Of a stretch of 64,000 nucleotides of DNA, positions 45,302 to 53,966 are shown piece by piece (positions within the stretch are counted from its first letter, which is position 1; each line of letters begins with the position of its first letter). The notes beneath the pieces were generated by a model that was not told the DNA's origin, did not search any database, and was given only the letters and a program-made list of their open reading frames with translations. Origin of the DNA: Siccirubricoccus deserti (GTDB lineage: Bacteria; Pseudomonadota; Alphaproteobacteria; Acetobacterales; Acetobacteraceae); NCBI RefSeq assembly GCF_014283215.1, contig NZ_JACOMF010000006.1, forward strand, positions 143,505 through 207,504, in the 5' to 3' direction. The translations under genes and the position numbers were made by a program.

Positions 45302-46549
45302 ATGGCCCAGCTTTCCGACGATTGCTTCGCCTTCGGCGGCCCCTTGCTGAGCGTGGAAGCCGCCGCCGCCCTGATCGCCGACCGCGTGCCGCCACTGGTC
45401 GGGGAGGAAGCGGTGCCGCTGCGCCAGGCGCTGGGCCGGGTGCTGGCGCGGCCGCTGATCGCACCGCTGCCGCTGCCGCCGTTCTTCAACTCCGCGGTCG
45501 ATGGCTATGCCTTCCGCCATGCCGACCTCGGCGCCACCGGCGCGACGGCGCTGCGGCTGGAGGGGCGGGTGGCGGCGGGGCAGGCGGCGGCGGCGCTCGG
45601 TCCTGGCGCGGCGGTGCGGATCTTTACCGGCGCGCCCATGCCGCCCGGCGCCGATACGGTGGTGATGCAGGAAGATGCGCGGCTGGAGGCCGAGGCGATA
45701 CTGGTGCCGCCTGGGCTGAAGCCTGGTGCCAATGCCCGGCCGGCCGGCGAGGACGTGCCGCAGGGCGCCGCCGCGCTGCCCGCCGGACGGCGGCTGCGGG
45801 CGCCGGAGATCGGGCTGGCGGCGGCACTCGGCGTCAGCGCCCTGCCGGTGGCGCCGCTGGTGCGGGTCGGCGTCTTCTCCACCGGGGATGAGCTGGCATC
45901 GCCAGGCACGCCGCTCGGCCCGGCCCAGACCCATGACAGCAACCGCTTCACCCTGCTGGCGCTGCTGGCAGGGCTGCCGGTGGAGGCGATCGACCTCGGC
46001 ATCCTGCCCGATGACCCCGTGGCGACCGCCGCGGCGCTGCGGGCGGCGGCGGCTTCGCACGATCTGCTGCTCACCTCGGGCGGCGTCTCGACCGGGGAGG
46101 AGGACCATGTCCGCACCGCGATCGAGCAGGGCGGCCGGCTGGTGTTCTGGCGGCTGGCGGTGAAGCCGGGGCGGCCGGCGGCCATGGGGGTGGTCGATGG
46201 CACGCCGGTGGTCGGGCTGCCGGGCAATCCGGTGGCCGCCGTGGTCACCTTCCTGCATCTGGCGCGGCCGCTGGTGCTGCGGCTCGGCGGGGCGGTGCCG
46301 GAGCCGCTGCCGCGCTTCGCCGCCCGGGCCGGGTTCGGCTACCGCAAGAAGGCCGGGCGGCGGGAATACGTGCGGGTGCGGCTGGAGGCCGGGCTGCCCC
46401 TGCCGGTCGCCCGGAAATTCGAACGCGACGGCGCCGGGCTGCTGAGCTCGCTCACCGAAAGCGACGCCTTCGCCGAGCTGGATGAGGCGGTGCTGACGGT
46501 GGCGCCCGGTGATACCGTGGCGGTGCTGCCCTTCGCCGCGTTGTTCTGA
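45302..46549 (+). CDS. moeA: Molybdopterin molybdenumtransferase
   Basis: A 415-residue MoeA, which inserts molybdate into adenylylated molybdopterin. Landmarks are FFNSAVDGYAFR near the N-terminus, GAPMPPGADTVVMQED, VGVFSTGDELASPG, then TSGGVSTGEEDHV and GLPGNPVAAVVTF. Length and domain order match the family. It is the last gene of the molybdenum block, and its stop adjoins the stop of the convergent DUF2459 gene with no intervening bases. It is cytoplasmic. Confidence 0.96.
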   Translation: MAQLSDDCFAFGGPLLSVEAAAALIADRVPPLVGEEAVPLRQALGRVLARPLIAPLPLPPFFNSAVDGYAFRHADLGATGATALRLEGRVAAGQAAAALGPGAAVRIFTGAPMPPGADTVVMQEDARLEAEAILVPPGLKPGANARPAGEDVPQGAAALPAGRRLRAPEIGLAAALGVSALPVAPLVRVGVFSTGDELASPGTPLGPAQTHDSNRFTLLALLAGLPVEAIDLGILPDDPVATAAALRAAAASHDLLLTSGGVSTGEEDHVRTAIEQGGRLVFWRLAVKPGRPAAMGVVDGTPVVGLPGNPVAAVVTFLHLARPLVLRLGGAVPEPLPRFAARAGFGYRKKAGRREYVRVRLEAGLPLPVARKFERDGAGLLSSLTESDAFAELDEAVLTVAPGDTVAVLPFAALF

Positions 46550-47155
46550 TCAGCCATATCCGGCCGCCCGCAGCGCCTCGCCCAGGGCGTTGATCTGCGC
46601 CGCGAACAGGATGCCGGCCGGCACCACCGGCAGCCCCGCCGCGGCCAGTCCCTCCGCCGTCCAGGTGTTGCAGGTGTAGAAGGCGCTGTACTCGCGGGAC
46701 GCGGGCAGGAACAGGCTGCCGGGATAGGGCCCCGCCCGCAGCGGCTCCGCCGCGGCGAGGGAGGCGGTAATGAAGCCGGCTACCCCTTCCATCCCGCCCG
46801 GTGGCAGCCGCAGCGGGATCGAGGCCGCCGCGCCGAAAGCCGCATCGGGGGCCACCCGCAGCCCGGTGACGAGGATCGCCCCCGGGCTGGGCCAGAGCGC
46901 CGCCAGGGAGGTGCCGAGGCCAGGGCTCTCCGCCAGCACATAGTCGCGGTCACCGAAGCCAAGGACCATCCAGGCCGCGCCCGGAAACAGCCCGGCCAGC
47001 CGCCGGTCCAGCACCCCGGCCGGCAGCCCGAGGTCGGTGTGCCAGCCGCGCCGCACCAGGTGCAGTCGCGGTCCGCCCTCCGCCGGGCGGCCGGGGCCAG
47101 CGAGCCGCGCCGCGCAGCCGCCGAGCGCGCCGGCCAACAGGGCGCGGCGGCGCAG
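46550..47155 (-). CDS. TIGR02117/DUF2459 family lipoprotein
   Basis: A protein of about 200 residues in the DUF2459 (TIGR02117) family of unknown function. The core RRGWHTDLGLPAG, then WMVLGFGDRDYVL and YTCNTWTAEGLAAAGL is typical. No ATG or GTG is in frame before the core. A CTG at 47155 gives LRRRALLAGALGGC, a short lipoprotein signal with lipobox LGGC. A TTG at 47137 would leave no charged n-region. The frame runs straight from the TGA of the small lipoprotein upstream, so translation is probably coupled. Confidence 0.8.
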   Translation of the reverse strand: MRRRALLAGALGGCAARLAGPGRPAEGGPRLHLVRRGWHTDLGLPAGVLDRRLAGLFPGAAWMVLGFGDRDYVLAESPGLGTSLAALWPSPGAILVTGLRVAPDAAFGAAASIPLRLPPGGMEGVAGFITASLAAAEPLRAGPYPGSLFLPASREYSAFYTCNTWTAEGLAAAGLPVVPAGILFAAQINALGEALRAAGYG

Positions 47156-47158
47156 CCG

Positions 47159-47296
47159 TCAGCGCGCCGGGGTAAGGACGGTCCCCGGCGGCACCACGAT
47201 GGTCTGCGGCGGCGGCGAGGGGTTGCTGCTGCTGATGCAGCCGGCCAGCGGCAGGCCCACCAGAAGCGCGAAGCCGACCGCCATCACTATCCGCAT
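47159..47296 (-). CDS. Small secreted lipoprotein (45 residues)
   Basis: The 45-residue product has a classical lipoprotein signal: basic start, hydrophobic core and lipobox LAGC (cysteine at about residue 20), then SSSNPSPPPQ and IVVPPGTVLTPAR. GGGGAG lies 7 nt before the ATG at 47296. The mature part is only about 25 residues and proline-rich. Function is unknown. It is directly followed, in the same frame, by the DUF2459 gene. Confidence 0.7.
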   Translation of the reverse strand: MRIVMAVGFALLVGLPLAGCISSSNPSPPPQTIVVPPGTVLTPAR

Positions 47297-47501
47297 GCTT
47301 TCACTCCCCAGGCGATGCGCCGGCGCTGCCGGCGCGATGTTTCGCCAGCCAACTATGCAGAGGCGACCGGGACGGCGAAACCGACGTGCCCGTGAGCAGC
47401 CGAAGCTTGGTGCCGTCCGCGCCGCCCAGCCTCTGGTTGCCAGAGCGGATCGCCGGCAGGCTGGCAGCCTGAAGGCGTGAAGCTGCTCTGAAGACGACGG
47501 G

Positions 47502-48902
47502 CTACACCGGTAGCCGCAGCCGCGCCCGGAGGCCGCCCAGCGGGCTTTGCTCCAGCGCGATCTCGCCGCCATGCGCGCGGACGATGTCGCGGGCGATCGC
47601 CAGCCCCAGGCCGGTGCCGCCGGGGGCGCCGCTGGCGAAGGGGCGGAAGGCGGCCTCGCGCCCCGCCGCCGGAATCCCCGGCCCGTCGTCATCCACCGTG
47701 ATCTGTGCCCAGGCCGGCGCCGCCTCGTCGCCCGGTTCGCCGCGCGAGACCGTATCCACCGCCACCATGATCAGCCGCCCATGCCGCCGCGCATTGTCGA
47801 GCAGGTTGCCGAGGCAGCGGCGCAGCGCATCGGCGCGCAGCGGCAGCATGAGGCCGGAGGGCGCCACCACCTCGACCGTGGCGCCGGAGCGGCGGGCCTT
47901 GGCCGCGACCTCCTGCACCAGCTCCACCAGATCGGCCGGCGCCGCCTGCTCGGTGCCCTCGCCCCGGGCGAAGGCGAGATAGGCGGCGATCATCCGCTCC
48001 ATCTCCTCGACATCGGCGGTCAGCGCCGAGAGATCCTCCTCGGTGTCGGCGCTGCGGGGCAGCATCGCCAGCGCCAGCCGCATCCGGGTGAGGGGGGTGC
48101 GCAGGTCGTGGCTGATGCCGGCGAGCATGTCGGTGCGCTGGCCGACGAAGCGGCGGATGCGGTCCTGCATGCGGTTGAAGGCCTGAGCCGCCTGCCGCAC
48201 CTCCGCCGCGCCCTCCGGCTTGATGGTGCCGATGTCGCGGCCGAGCCCGAAAGCCTCCGCCGCGCCGGCCAGCCGGCGGATCGCCCGCACCTGATTCTTC
48301 ATGAACACCACCGCAACCGCCGAGAGCAGCAGCGCCGAGCCGACCAGCCAGATGACGAAGAGGTAGAGGGTGGCGGTGAACAACCGCTTGCGCGGGGCTT
48401 CCACATGCAGCACGCCATCCGGGGTCTGCACCCGGATGATCACGCTGCGCGGGTCGGATTGCCAGTCGGTGTCGAAGGGCAGCCGCAGGCGTTCCTCGAG
48501 CGCGCGGTTGAGGTCCTCCTCCAGCGGCAGCAGCGGCATGCTGGCGCGGCGTTCCACCGCATTCAGCCGGGCGCCCGCCTCGAAGGCTAGGGCGAGGTCA
48601 AGCCGCCAGGAGGCCTCGCGGAAGATCCAGCTGCGGTCCTCGATCGTCTCCCGCTGCAGCAACTCCACCAGCATCGCCACATCGCCGGCGACGCCGCCGG
48701 CCAGGCGGCGGGAGATCACGTCGAGGTGGCCGCCATAGAACAGCTGCAGCGCCACCGCCTGCAGCAGCAGGATCGGAACCAGGATGATGAGTACAGAGCG
48801 GCCGAGCAGCCCGCGCGGCAGCAGATCGCGGAACAGCGGCAGCCGGCCGCCCAGCCGCGCCGGCGCGTCGGGGACCGGCCGGGTTGGTGTCCGCAAGCTC
48901 AA
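47502..48902 (-). CDS. Two-component sensor histidine kinase (EnvZ-like)
   Basis: A 466-residue membrane histidine kinase. Two membrane helices (about 34-56 and 177-203) flank a periplasmic sensor of about 120 residues. A HAMP region follows, then the H-box SHDLRTPLTRMRLAL with the phospho-accepting His, the N-box LGNLLDNARRHG, and ATP motifs DDDGPGIP and GGTGLGLAIARDIV. Its start overlaps the stop of the response regulator gene (ATGA). The signal is unknown. Confidence 0.94.
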   Translation of the reverse strand: MSLRTPTRPVPDAPARLGGRLPLFRDLLPRGLLGRSVLIILVPILLLQAVALQLFYGGHLDVISRRLAGGVAGDVAMLVELLQRETIEDRSWIFREASWRLDLALAFEAGARLNAVERRASMPLLPLEEDLNRALEERLRLPFDTDWQSDPRSVIIRVQTPDGVLHVEAPRKRLFTATLYLFVIWLVGSALLLSAVAVVFMKNQVRAIRRLAGAAEAFGLGRDIGTIKPEGAAEVRQAAQAFNRMQDRIRRFVGQRTDMLAGISHDLRTPLTRMRLALAMLPRSADTEEDLSALTADVEEMERMIAAYLAFARGEGTEQAAPADLVELVQEVAAKARRSGATVEVVAPSGLMLPLRADALRRCLGNLLDNARRHGRLIMVAVDTVSRGEPGDEAAPAWAQITVDDDGPGIPAAGREAAFRPFASGAPGGTGLGLAIARDIVRAHGGEIALEQSPLGGLRARLRLPV

Positions 48903-49612
48903 GGCCCGGGCCGCAGGACATAGCCGCGGTGGCGGATGGTGTGCAGGAAGCGCGGCTCGCGCGGGTCGGGCTCGATCTTGCGGCGCAGCCGGGTCACCTG
49001 GACGTCCACCGCGCGTTCGCCGGCTTCCGGCGTGCCAAGCGCGGTGGCGATGTCCTCGCGGCTCAACACCTCGCCGGCGCGGCGGGCCAGCGCCGCCAGC
49101 AGCGAGGCCTCGCCGCCGGTCAGCCGCACCGTGCCGTCCGGCCCGCGCAGCTCGCTGCGCTCGGCGTCGAACCAGCGCATGCCGAGCTGCACCGGCGCGG
49201 CCGGCAGCAGCTGCGGCGGCGGCGGCGTCACCCGGCGAAGAATCGTGCGGATGCGCAGCGCCAGCTCGCGCGGGTCGAAGGGCTTGCCGAGGTAGTCATC
49301 GGCGCCCAGTTCGAAGCCGGCGACGCGGTCATCCGGGCCGCCACGAGCGGTGAGCATCAGCACTGGCACGTCATTGCCCTCGCGGCGCAGCGACTCGACC
49401 AATTCCAGTCCGCTTTCGCCGGGCATCATCACATCGAGCACCACGAGGTCGAAGGCGACGGAGGTCAGGGCGGCGCGCGCCGCCGCGGCGTCGGCGGCGA
49501 CGGTCACGCGGAAACCCTGCTCCGCCAGGAAACGCTGCAACAGCGAGCGCAGCCGGGCGTCGTCGTCGACGACCAGCAGATGCGCCGTGTCCACAAGTGT
49601 CTCGCCGGGCAT
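48899..49612 (-). CDS. OmpR-family response regulator
   Basis: A 237-residue response regulator. The receiver has acidic residues in VVDDDAR, phospho-acceptor D60 in VVLDVMMPG, and K109 in LGKPFDP. The C-terminal winged helix includes LTGGEASLLAALARRAG, then VDVQVTRLRRKIEPDPREP and the RHRGYVL end. ATG 49612 is preceded by GGAGAG; the ATG at 49636 would add eight residues. It is the partner of the histidine kinase immediately downstream. Targets are unknown; OmpR/EnvZ-type pairs often set envelope or osmotic responses. Confidence 0.94.
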   Translation of the reverse strand: MPGETLVDTAHLLVVDDDARLRSLLQRFLAEQGFRVTVAADAAAARAALTSVAFDLVVLDVMMPGESGLELVESLRREGNDVPVLMLTARGGPDDRVAGFELGADDYLGKPFDPRELALRIRTILRRVTPPPPQLLPAAPVQLGMRWFDAERSELRGPDGTVRLTGGEASLLAALARRAGEVLSREDIATALGTPEAGERAVDVQVTRLRRKIEPDPREPRFLHTIRHRGYVLRPGP

Positions 49613-49747
49613 GGCCCCGATCTCTCCTTCATTCACCGAGTGGACGACTATAGGGCAGATGCGCGCGGGTGGCGCCGATTCTGCCGTAGCCGGCCGGTCC
49701 AGGGCGGTTGCACACCGACAGGAAGCGGCCCGCGTGACGCCTCTGCC

Positions 49748-50353
49748 CTAGCCGATTGGCGCCAGATGTGTGTCGCGCGGCCGCCCGGTGGAAGGCCGCG
49801 CGTCCTTCTGTTCGAGCCGTTCGAGCTGCTGCCGCGCTGCCGGTCCCATCAGCCCGCGCATCACCCGGCGGAAGCCGTCCACCGCCACCGGCCCGGCTTC
49901 GCGGTAGGCGCGCATCACCCATTCGCGCTGTCGCTCAAACAGCCGACGTTCCAATGCCTCACCCTTCGGCGTCAGCGAGAGCAGCCGCTGGCGGCGGTCG
50001 TTGCGGCCGGCCGATTGCTGCACATAGGCCTCCTCGACCAGCGGCGTCAGCACCCGGCCGAGCGACTGCTTGGTGATGCCGAGAATGCCGAGTAGCTCGC
50101 CAACCGTGATCCCCGGCCGGCGGCCGACGAAATGCAGCACCCGGTGATGGGCGCGACCCATGCCGAGCTCGGCGAGCAGCTGGTCGGCCCCGGCGGTGAA
50201 GTCACGGTAGCCGAAGAACAGCAGGTCCTGGGCGAGGCGCAACTCCTCCTCCCGCAGGAACAGCAGGTTGCGTCCGGCTCCGACGGGTGCGCTGGTGGTG
50301 GCGGCCGGCTCGGTGTCCGGCTTCGGGTCAGTCTGTTCCGGCATGGCTGGCAT
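49748..50353 (-). CDS. MarR-family transcriptional regulator
   Basis: A 201-residue MarR-type winged-helix regulator with a 25-residue disordered N-terminal tail. The DNA-binding part shows MGRAHHRVLHFVGRRPGITVGELLGILG, then TKQSLGRVLTPLVEEAYV and the DRRQRLLSLTPKG wing. It is divergent from ilvE across about 300 bp, an arrangement seen in other alphaproteobacteria. It may control itself and the divergent genes; an inverted repeat in the gap is a candidate site. The ligand is unknown. Confidence 0.9.
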   Translation of the reverse strand: MPAMPEQTDPKPDTEPAATTSAPVGAGRNLLFLREEELRLAQDLLFFGYRDFTAGADQLLAELGMGRAHHRVLHFVGRRPGITVGELLGILGITKQSLGRVLTPLVEEAYVQQSAGRNDRRQRLLSLTPKGEALERRLFERQREWVMRAYREAGPVAVDGFRRVMRGLMGPAARQQLERLEQKDARPSTGRPRDTHLAPIG

Positions 50354-50370
50354 GCTGCCTCTTCAGGCCC

Positions 50371-50416
50371 GATTTGGACAGCCATATTGACACATTTTTC
50401 CAAAGCATTCTAGCTT
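50371..50416. promoter_or_regulatory. Candidate promoter/operator in the marR-ilvE divergent gap
   Basis: A plus-strand TTGACA at 50387-50392 lies 18 bp before TAGCTT (50411-50416), a reasonable -35 with a weak -10. It is spanned by a short inverted repeat, TTTGGA (50373-50378) and TCCAAA (50399-50404), spaced 20 bp apart, which could bind the MarR-type regulator. Both are sequence-based guesses. Confidence 0.4.
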
Positions 50417-50455
50417 ACCCCAGCTACGAGCAAGGAAATTGCGGAGAAGCATGTC

Positions 50456-50611
50456 ATGACGCTGGTTCCTTTCAAAGGTGGGGATGCCCCGAGGATGTTC
50501 CAGCTCTGGCACGAGGCGATTCGCCGGACCCCGGCCGGGATCGGAAGCCTGCCGGCCTGGGCCGGGCAAACCGGCTTCTCCCCGTTCCCGGTGGGGCCGT
50601 ATTCACGGTAG
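50456..50611 (+). CDS. Small ORF upstream of ilvE (51 residues)
   Basis: A 51-codon frame starts at ATG 50456 with GGAGAAG about 6 nt upstream and ends at TAG 50611, 42 bp before ilvE. The product (MTLVPFKGGDAPRMFQLWHE at the start) has no signal peptide and no run of Leu, Ile or Val codons, so it is not a classical branched-chain attenuator leader. I do not recognise it. The good ribosome site and placement just after the candidate promoter make translation plausible. Confidence 0.4.
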   Translation: MTLVPFKGGDAPRMFQLWHEAIRRTPAGIGSLPAWAGQTGFSPFPVGPYSR

Positions 50612-50653
50612 CCAAGCAACATCAGCCGAAGACCACGAGAAGGAACGCAGAGC

Positions 50654-51733
50654 ATGGGCCTTTTCCCGATCACCCGCACCACCACGCCCAAGCCGAAGCC
50701 CGCGGATGACGCGCTGTCCTTCGGCAAGGCGCTGACCGACCACATGTTCCTGATGAATTACGACGAGGGCAAAGGGTGGCACTCGCCGCGCATCGTCCCC
50801 TACGGCCCCATCAGCATGGACCCCGCCACCACCGTGCTGCACTACGGCCAGGCGATCTTCGACGGGCTGAAGGCATTCCGCGGCAGCGACGGCCAGATCC
50901 GCCTGTTCCGCGCCCAGCGCCATGCCGAGCGCTTCAACACCTCGGCGAAGATCATGTGCATGCCGGAACTGCCGGTGGACGTCATCCGCCAAAGCTTCGA
51001 GGCGCTGGTGGCGGTGGACCAGGAATGGGTGCCGCACAAGCCGGGAACCTCCCTCTACCTGCGCCCGACCGTCATCGCCACGGATGTGATGCTCGGCGTG
51101 CATCCGGCGCACAGCTACCTGTACTTCCTGATCCTCTCGCCGGTCGGCAGCTACTACAAGGAAGGCGTGAAGCCGGTGAAGATCCTGGCCTCCGACACCC
51201 ATGTCCGCGCGGTGAAGGGGGGCCTCGGCGAGGCCAAGACGGCGGCGAATTACGCCGCGAGCCTGGCCGGCCAGCGGGACGCCGAGGCGGCCGGCTACAC
51301 CCAGGTGCTCTATCTCGATGGCGTGCAGCGCAAATTCCTTGATGAGGTGGGGACCATGAACATCATGATCCGCATCGGCGACGAGGTGATCACCCCGCCG
51401 CTTGCCGGCACCATCCTCGACGGCGTCACCCGCAACAGCGCCCTGCAACTCATGCGCGACTGGGGCCTGCGGGTCAGCGAACGCCCGATCAGCATCGAGG
51501 AGGTGATGCAGGCCGGGCGGGACGGCACGTTGCGCGAGATGTGGGGCACCGGCACCGCCGCCGTGGTCTCCCCGGTCGGCACCCTCGGCTACAAGGGGGA
51601 GAACGTGGTCATCAACGGCGGCGAGACCGGCGAGCTGACCCAGAAGCTCTACGACACCATCACCGGCATCCAGTATGGTCGCAGCAACGATCCGCATGGC
51701 TGGACCAGTGTGGTGCCGGCCGAGGCGGCGTAG
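50654..51733 (+). CDS. ilvE: Branched-chain amino acid aminotransferase
   Basis: A 359-residue fold type IV PLP transaminase of the larger BCAT form, carrying out the last step of Leu, Ile and Val synthesis and the first of their breakdown. HYGQAIFDGLKAFRG near the N-terminus, SLYLRPTVIATDVMLGV in the middle and K195 in GEAKTAANYAASL (the PLP lysine) are diagnostic, as is the FLDEVGTMNI block. AAGGAA lies before the ATG. It stands divergent from a MarR regulator and 57 bp before the LysE-type exporter gene, which may share its message. Confidence 0.95.
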   Translation: MGLFPITRTTTPKPKPADDALSFGKALTDHMFLMNYDEGKGWHSPRIVPYGPISMDPATTVLHYGQAIFDGLKAFRGSDGQIRLFRAQRHAERFNTSAKIMCMPELPVDVIRQSFEALVAVDQEWVPHKPGTSLYLRPTVIATDVMLGVHPAHSYLYFLILSPVGSYYKEGVKPVKILASDTHVRAVKGGLGEAKTAANYAASLAGQRDAEAAGYTQVLYLDGVQRKFLDEVGTMNIMIRIGDEVITPPLAGTILDGVTRNSALQLMRDWGLRVSERPISIEEVMQAGRDGTLREMWGTGTAAVVSPVGTLGYKGENVVINGGETGELTQKLYDTITGIQYGRSNDPHGWTSVVPAEAA

Positions 51734-51790
51734 CCAGGGCGGTGCCGTGGAGAGCTTCGGCCATCCGCGGCACCGGCCGGGCGGCGCGTG

Positions 51791-52393
51791 ATGCAGGAGC
51801 TCGGCTGGCTCGCCGCGGCTGCCGGCTTCGCCGTGTCCATGTCGGCGACGCCGGGGCCGAACAACGCCATGGTCGCCGCCTCCGCGGCAAATTTCGGCCT
51901 GCGGCGGAGCGTGCCGCACATGCTCGGCGTGTCGCTCGGCTTTCCGCTCATGCTGGTGCTGGTGGCGCTGGGGGCGGCGGAGGCGCTGCACCGCAGCCCG
52001 GGCTTTCAGGCCGGGCTGCGCTGGGGCGGTGCGGCCTGGATGCTGTGGCTGGCCTGGGCGCTGGCCACCGCGCCGCCCGATATGGCCGAGCGGCCAACGG
52101 CGGCGCGACCGATGCGGCTATGGCAGGCCGCGCTGTTCCAATGGGTGAATCCCAAGGCCTGGATCATCGCCACCGGCGCCGTCGCCACATACACCGGAAC
52201 CAGCGCCGGCGTGCTGCTGGATGCACTGGTGCTGGCGGCGATCTTCGCCCCGGTGGCCTTCCTGTCCCTGCTCGGCTGGGCGGTGCTCGGGCGCGGCGTG
52301 GCGCGAATGCTGAAGCCGGCGGCGCTGGTCTGGTTCAACCGGGTGATGGCGCTGTTGCTGGTGGCCTCGCTGGTGCCGCTGCTGTTGGGGTAG
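51791..52393 (+). CDS. LysE-family amino acid exporter
   Basis: A 200-residue inner-membrane protein with five to six helices. SMSATPGPNNAMVAASAANFGLRR near the N-terminus is the LysE/RhtB signature, and QWVNPKAWIIATGA is the second conserved block. A GTG directly before the ATG is an alternative start. It probably exports amino acids or related metabolites, and its position after ilvE suggests a link to branched-chain amino acid balance, though the substrate is not shown by the sequence. Confidence 0.9.
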   Translation: MQELGWLAAAAGFAVSMSATPGPNNAMVAASAANFGLRRSVPHMLGVSLGFPLMLVLVALGAAEALHRSPGFQAGLRWGGAAWMLWLAWALATAPPDMAERPTAARPMRLWQAALFQWVNPKAWIIATGAVATYTGTSAGVLLDALVLAAIFAPVAFLSLLGWAVLGRGVARMLKPAALVWFNRVMALLLVASLVPLLLG

Positions 52394-52490
52394 CTGGCCC
52401 CGCTGCCTGTCTGCCCTATCGCCACGATCCGCGCTTCGGATTGGACCTGATGGGCCGGACGGGTACAGCCTCGCCGCGGAGGATCCCGCC

Positions 52491-52757
52491 ATGGCCGATG
52501 CCGCCCTTGCCCCGGACCGGATGCTGCTGCGCCAATTCCTCGCCTGGATCGGCGAGGCCCCACGGCCCTATGCCGAGGCGATGGAGGGCTGGCGCACCTC
52601 CTGCCCACGGCTGTCGATCTGGGAGGATGCGCTGGCCGAGGAGCTGGTGCGCATCATCCCGGGCGGGGCGGGCGGCATGGCGGCGGCCAGGGTTACCCTG
52701 ACCGCGGCCGGCCGGATGATGCTCGAACGGCCTGGTTCCGAAGCCCGCGCCGGCTGA
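52491..52757 (+). CDS. Small conserved-looking protein, unknown function
   Basis: An 88-residue soluble protein. MLLRQFLAWIGEAPRPYAEAMEGWRTSCPRLSIWEDALAEELV has the balanced hydrophobic pattern of a small helical fold, and TLTAAGRMML at the end resembles a winged-helix wing. GGAGGA lies about 10 nt before the ATG. I cannot assign a family with certainty; similar short proteins seem common in rhizobia and relatives. It ends 9 bp from the convergent acyltransferase gene. Confidence 0.65.
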   Translation: MADAALAPDRMLLRQFLAWIGEAPRPYAEAMEGWRTSCPRLSIWEDALAEELVRIIPGGAGGMAAARVTLTAAGRMMLERPGSEARAG

Positions 52758-52766
52758 CGCCGCCGG

Positions 52767-53906
52767 CTACGAGCTGGCCGTCGCGCCCGCCTCCTGCCTT
52801 CGCGGCGGCGCCGCGGCCCGGCGGATGATCCAGCGATGCGCCGGCACCTCCACCCAGCGCCAGGCGAGCCAGCCGGCGACAAGGCTCGCCACGAAGCCAG
52901 CCAGCATCAGCCCGACCCGCCCCGTCGGCCCCGGCTCCACCAGCCGCAGCACCAGCACCAGCACCGCCTCGACGAAGACCCAGCAGAGATAGACGCCGAA
53001 GGAGGCCTCGCCGAGCCGCAGCAGCAGGTCCGGTCGCGCCGGTGCCGGCTGCGCCGCCCGGCTGCCCGCGGTTCCGGCCTGCCACACCGCGACGATCAGC
53101 CCGGTCAGCCCCAGCACCGAGAGCGCGTCGTCCCACCACAGCACGCCGACCGGCAGCGCCGCCACCGCCAGCAGTGGCAGCGCCCGCGGCAGCATCCCTT
53201 CGGTCGCCATGCGGCCGAGCGCCAGCCCCAGGGTGAACTCCAGCCCGAATCGCACCAGGCCGAGATGCAGGGTCCAGTTCAGCCCCACCTCCGGCACCGC
53301 CGAGGCGAAGCGCCAGAGCCCACCGAATGCCGCCAGCGCCACCAGCGGGGAGGCCCAGCGCGGCACGCCCACAACGCCCCGGAGCAGCAGCGGAAAGGCA
53401 AGGTAGCCGGCCCATTCCACCGATAGCGCCCAGGAGGGGTAGTTCCAGGCGAAGCGCTGGGAGGTCTCCCACGCATTGACCAGCAGCAGTTGCAGCACGA
53501 ACTCGTCGAGCCCGAACCGTTCCGGATCGCGGATCGGCAGGCCGGCGAGCACGCTCAGCCCGACCAGCAGCGCCAGCGCCAGCAACGCCAGCGCATGCAG
53601 CGGCCAGATCTTCGCCACACGGCGCAGCAGGAAGTCGCGGACCGTCGCCGAGCTCCAGGGTGGCCGCGTGCCGTAGCCGAGCCAGAGGGCGAAGCCCGAC
53701 AGCAGGAAGAAGCCATCCACACCAAGGTAGCCGTGCCGCAGCAGCGCTTCCGGCCAATGCAGTTGCGGCCAGATCGCATCGACCTGCAACGGCAGGTTGA
53801 GATGATAGAGGATTACCCAGCTGATGAAGAAGAAGCGTAACCGCGTGAGGCCCGCCTGACGCGGCGCTGCGCCCGCGTGTTTCGCTGCGCGAACGCGCTG
53901 CTGCAT
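52767..53906 (-). CDS. Acyltransferase 3 family membrane protein (OafA-like)
   Basis: A 379-residue integral membrane acyltransferase of about ten helices that transfers acetyl or succinyl groups to surface sugars. The N-terminal LTRLRFFFISWVILYHL, GYLGVDGFFLLSGFALWLGYG, and the SWALSVEWAGYLAFPLL region are family marks; the His in YHL is the usual catalytic residue. AGGAGAG lies before ATG 53906. It is divergent from the polymerase-like gene, and a second acyltransferase lies at 55369, so the polymer made here is probably acylated at more than one site. Confidence 0.9.
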   Translation of the reverse strand: MQQRVRAAKHAGAAPRQAGLTRLRFFFISWVILYHLNLPLQVDAIWPQLHWPEALLRHGYLGVDGFFLLSGFALWLGYGTRPPWSSATVRDFLLRRVAKIWPLHALALLALALLVGLSVLAGLPIRDPERFGLDEFVLQLLLVNAWETSQRFAWNYPSWALSVEWAGYLAFPLLLRGVVGVPRWASPLVALAAFGGLWRFASAVPEVGLNWTLHLGLVRFGLEFTLGLALGRMATEGMLPRALPLLAVAALPVGVLWWDDALSVLGLTGLIVAVWQAGTAGSRAAQPAPARPDLLLRLGEASFGVYLCWVFVEAVLVLVLRLVEPGPTGRVGLMLAGFVASLVAGWLAWRWVEVPAHRWIIRRAAAPPRRQEAGATASS

Positions 53907-53966
53907 GCACTCTCCTGACAAAACGCTGATTGGCCGGACCGGCGGCGGCATGGGACAACCTTGCGC

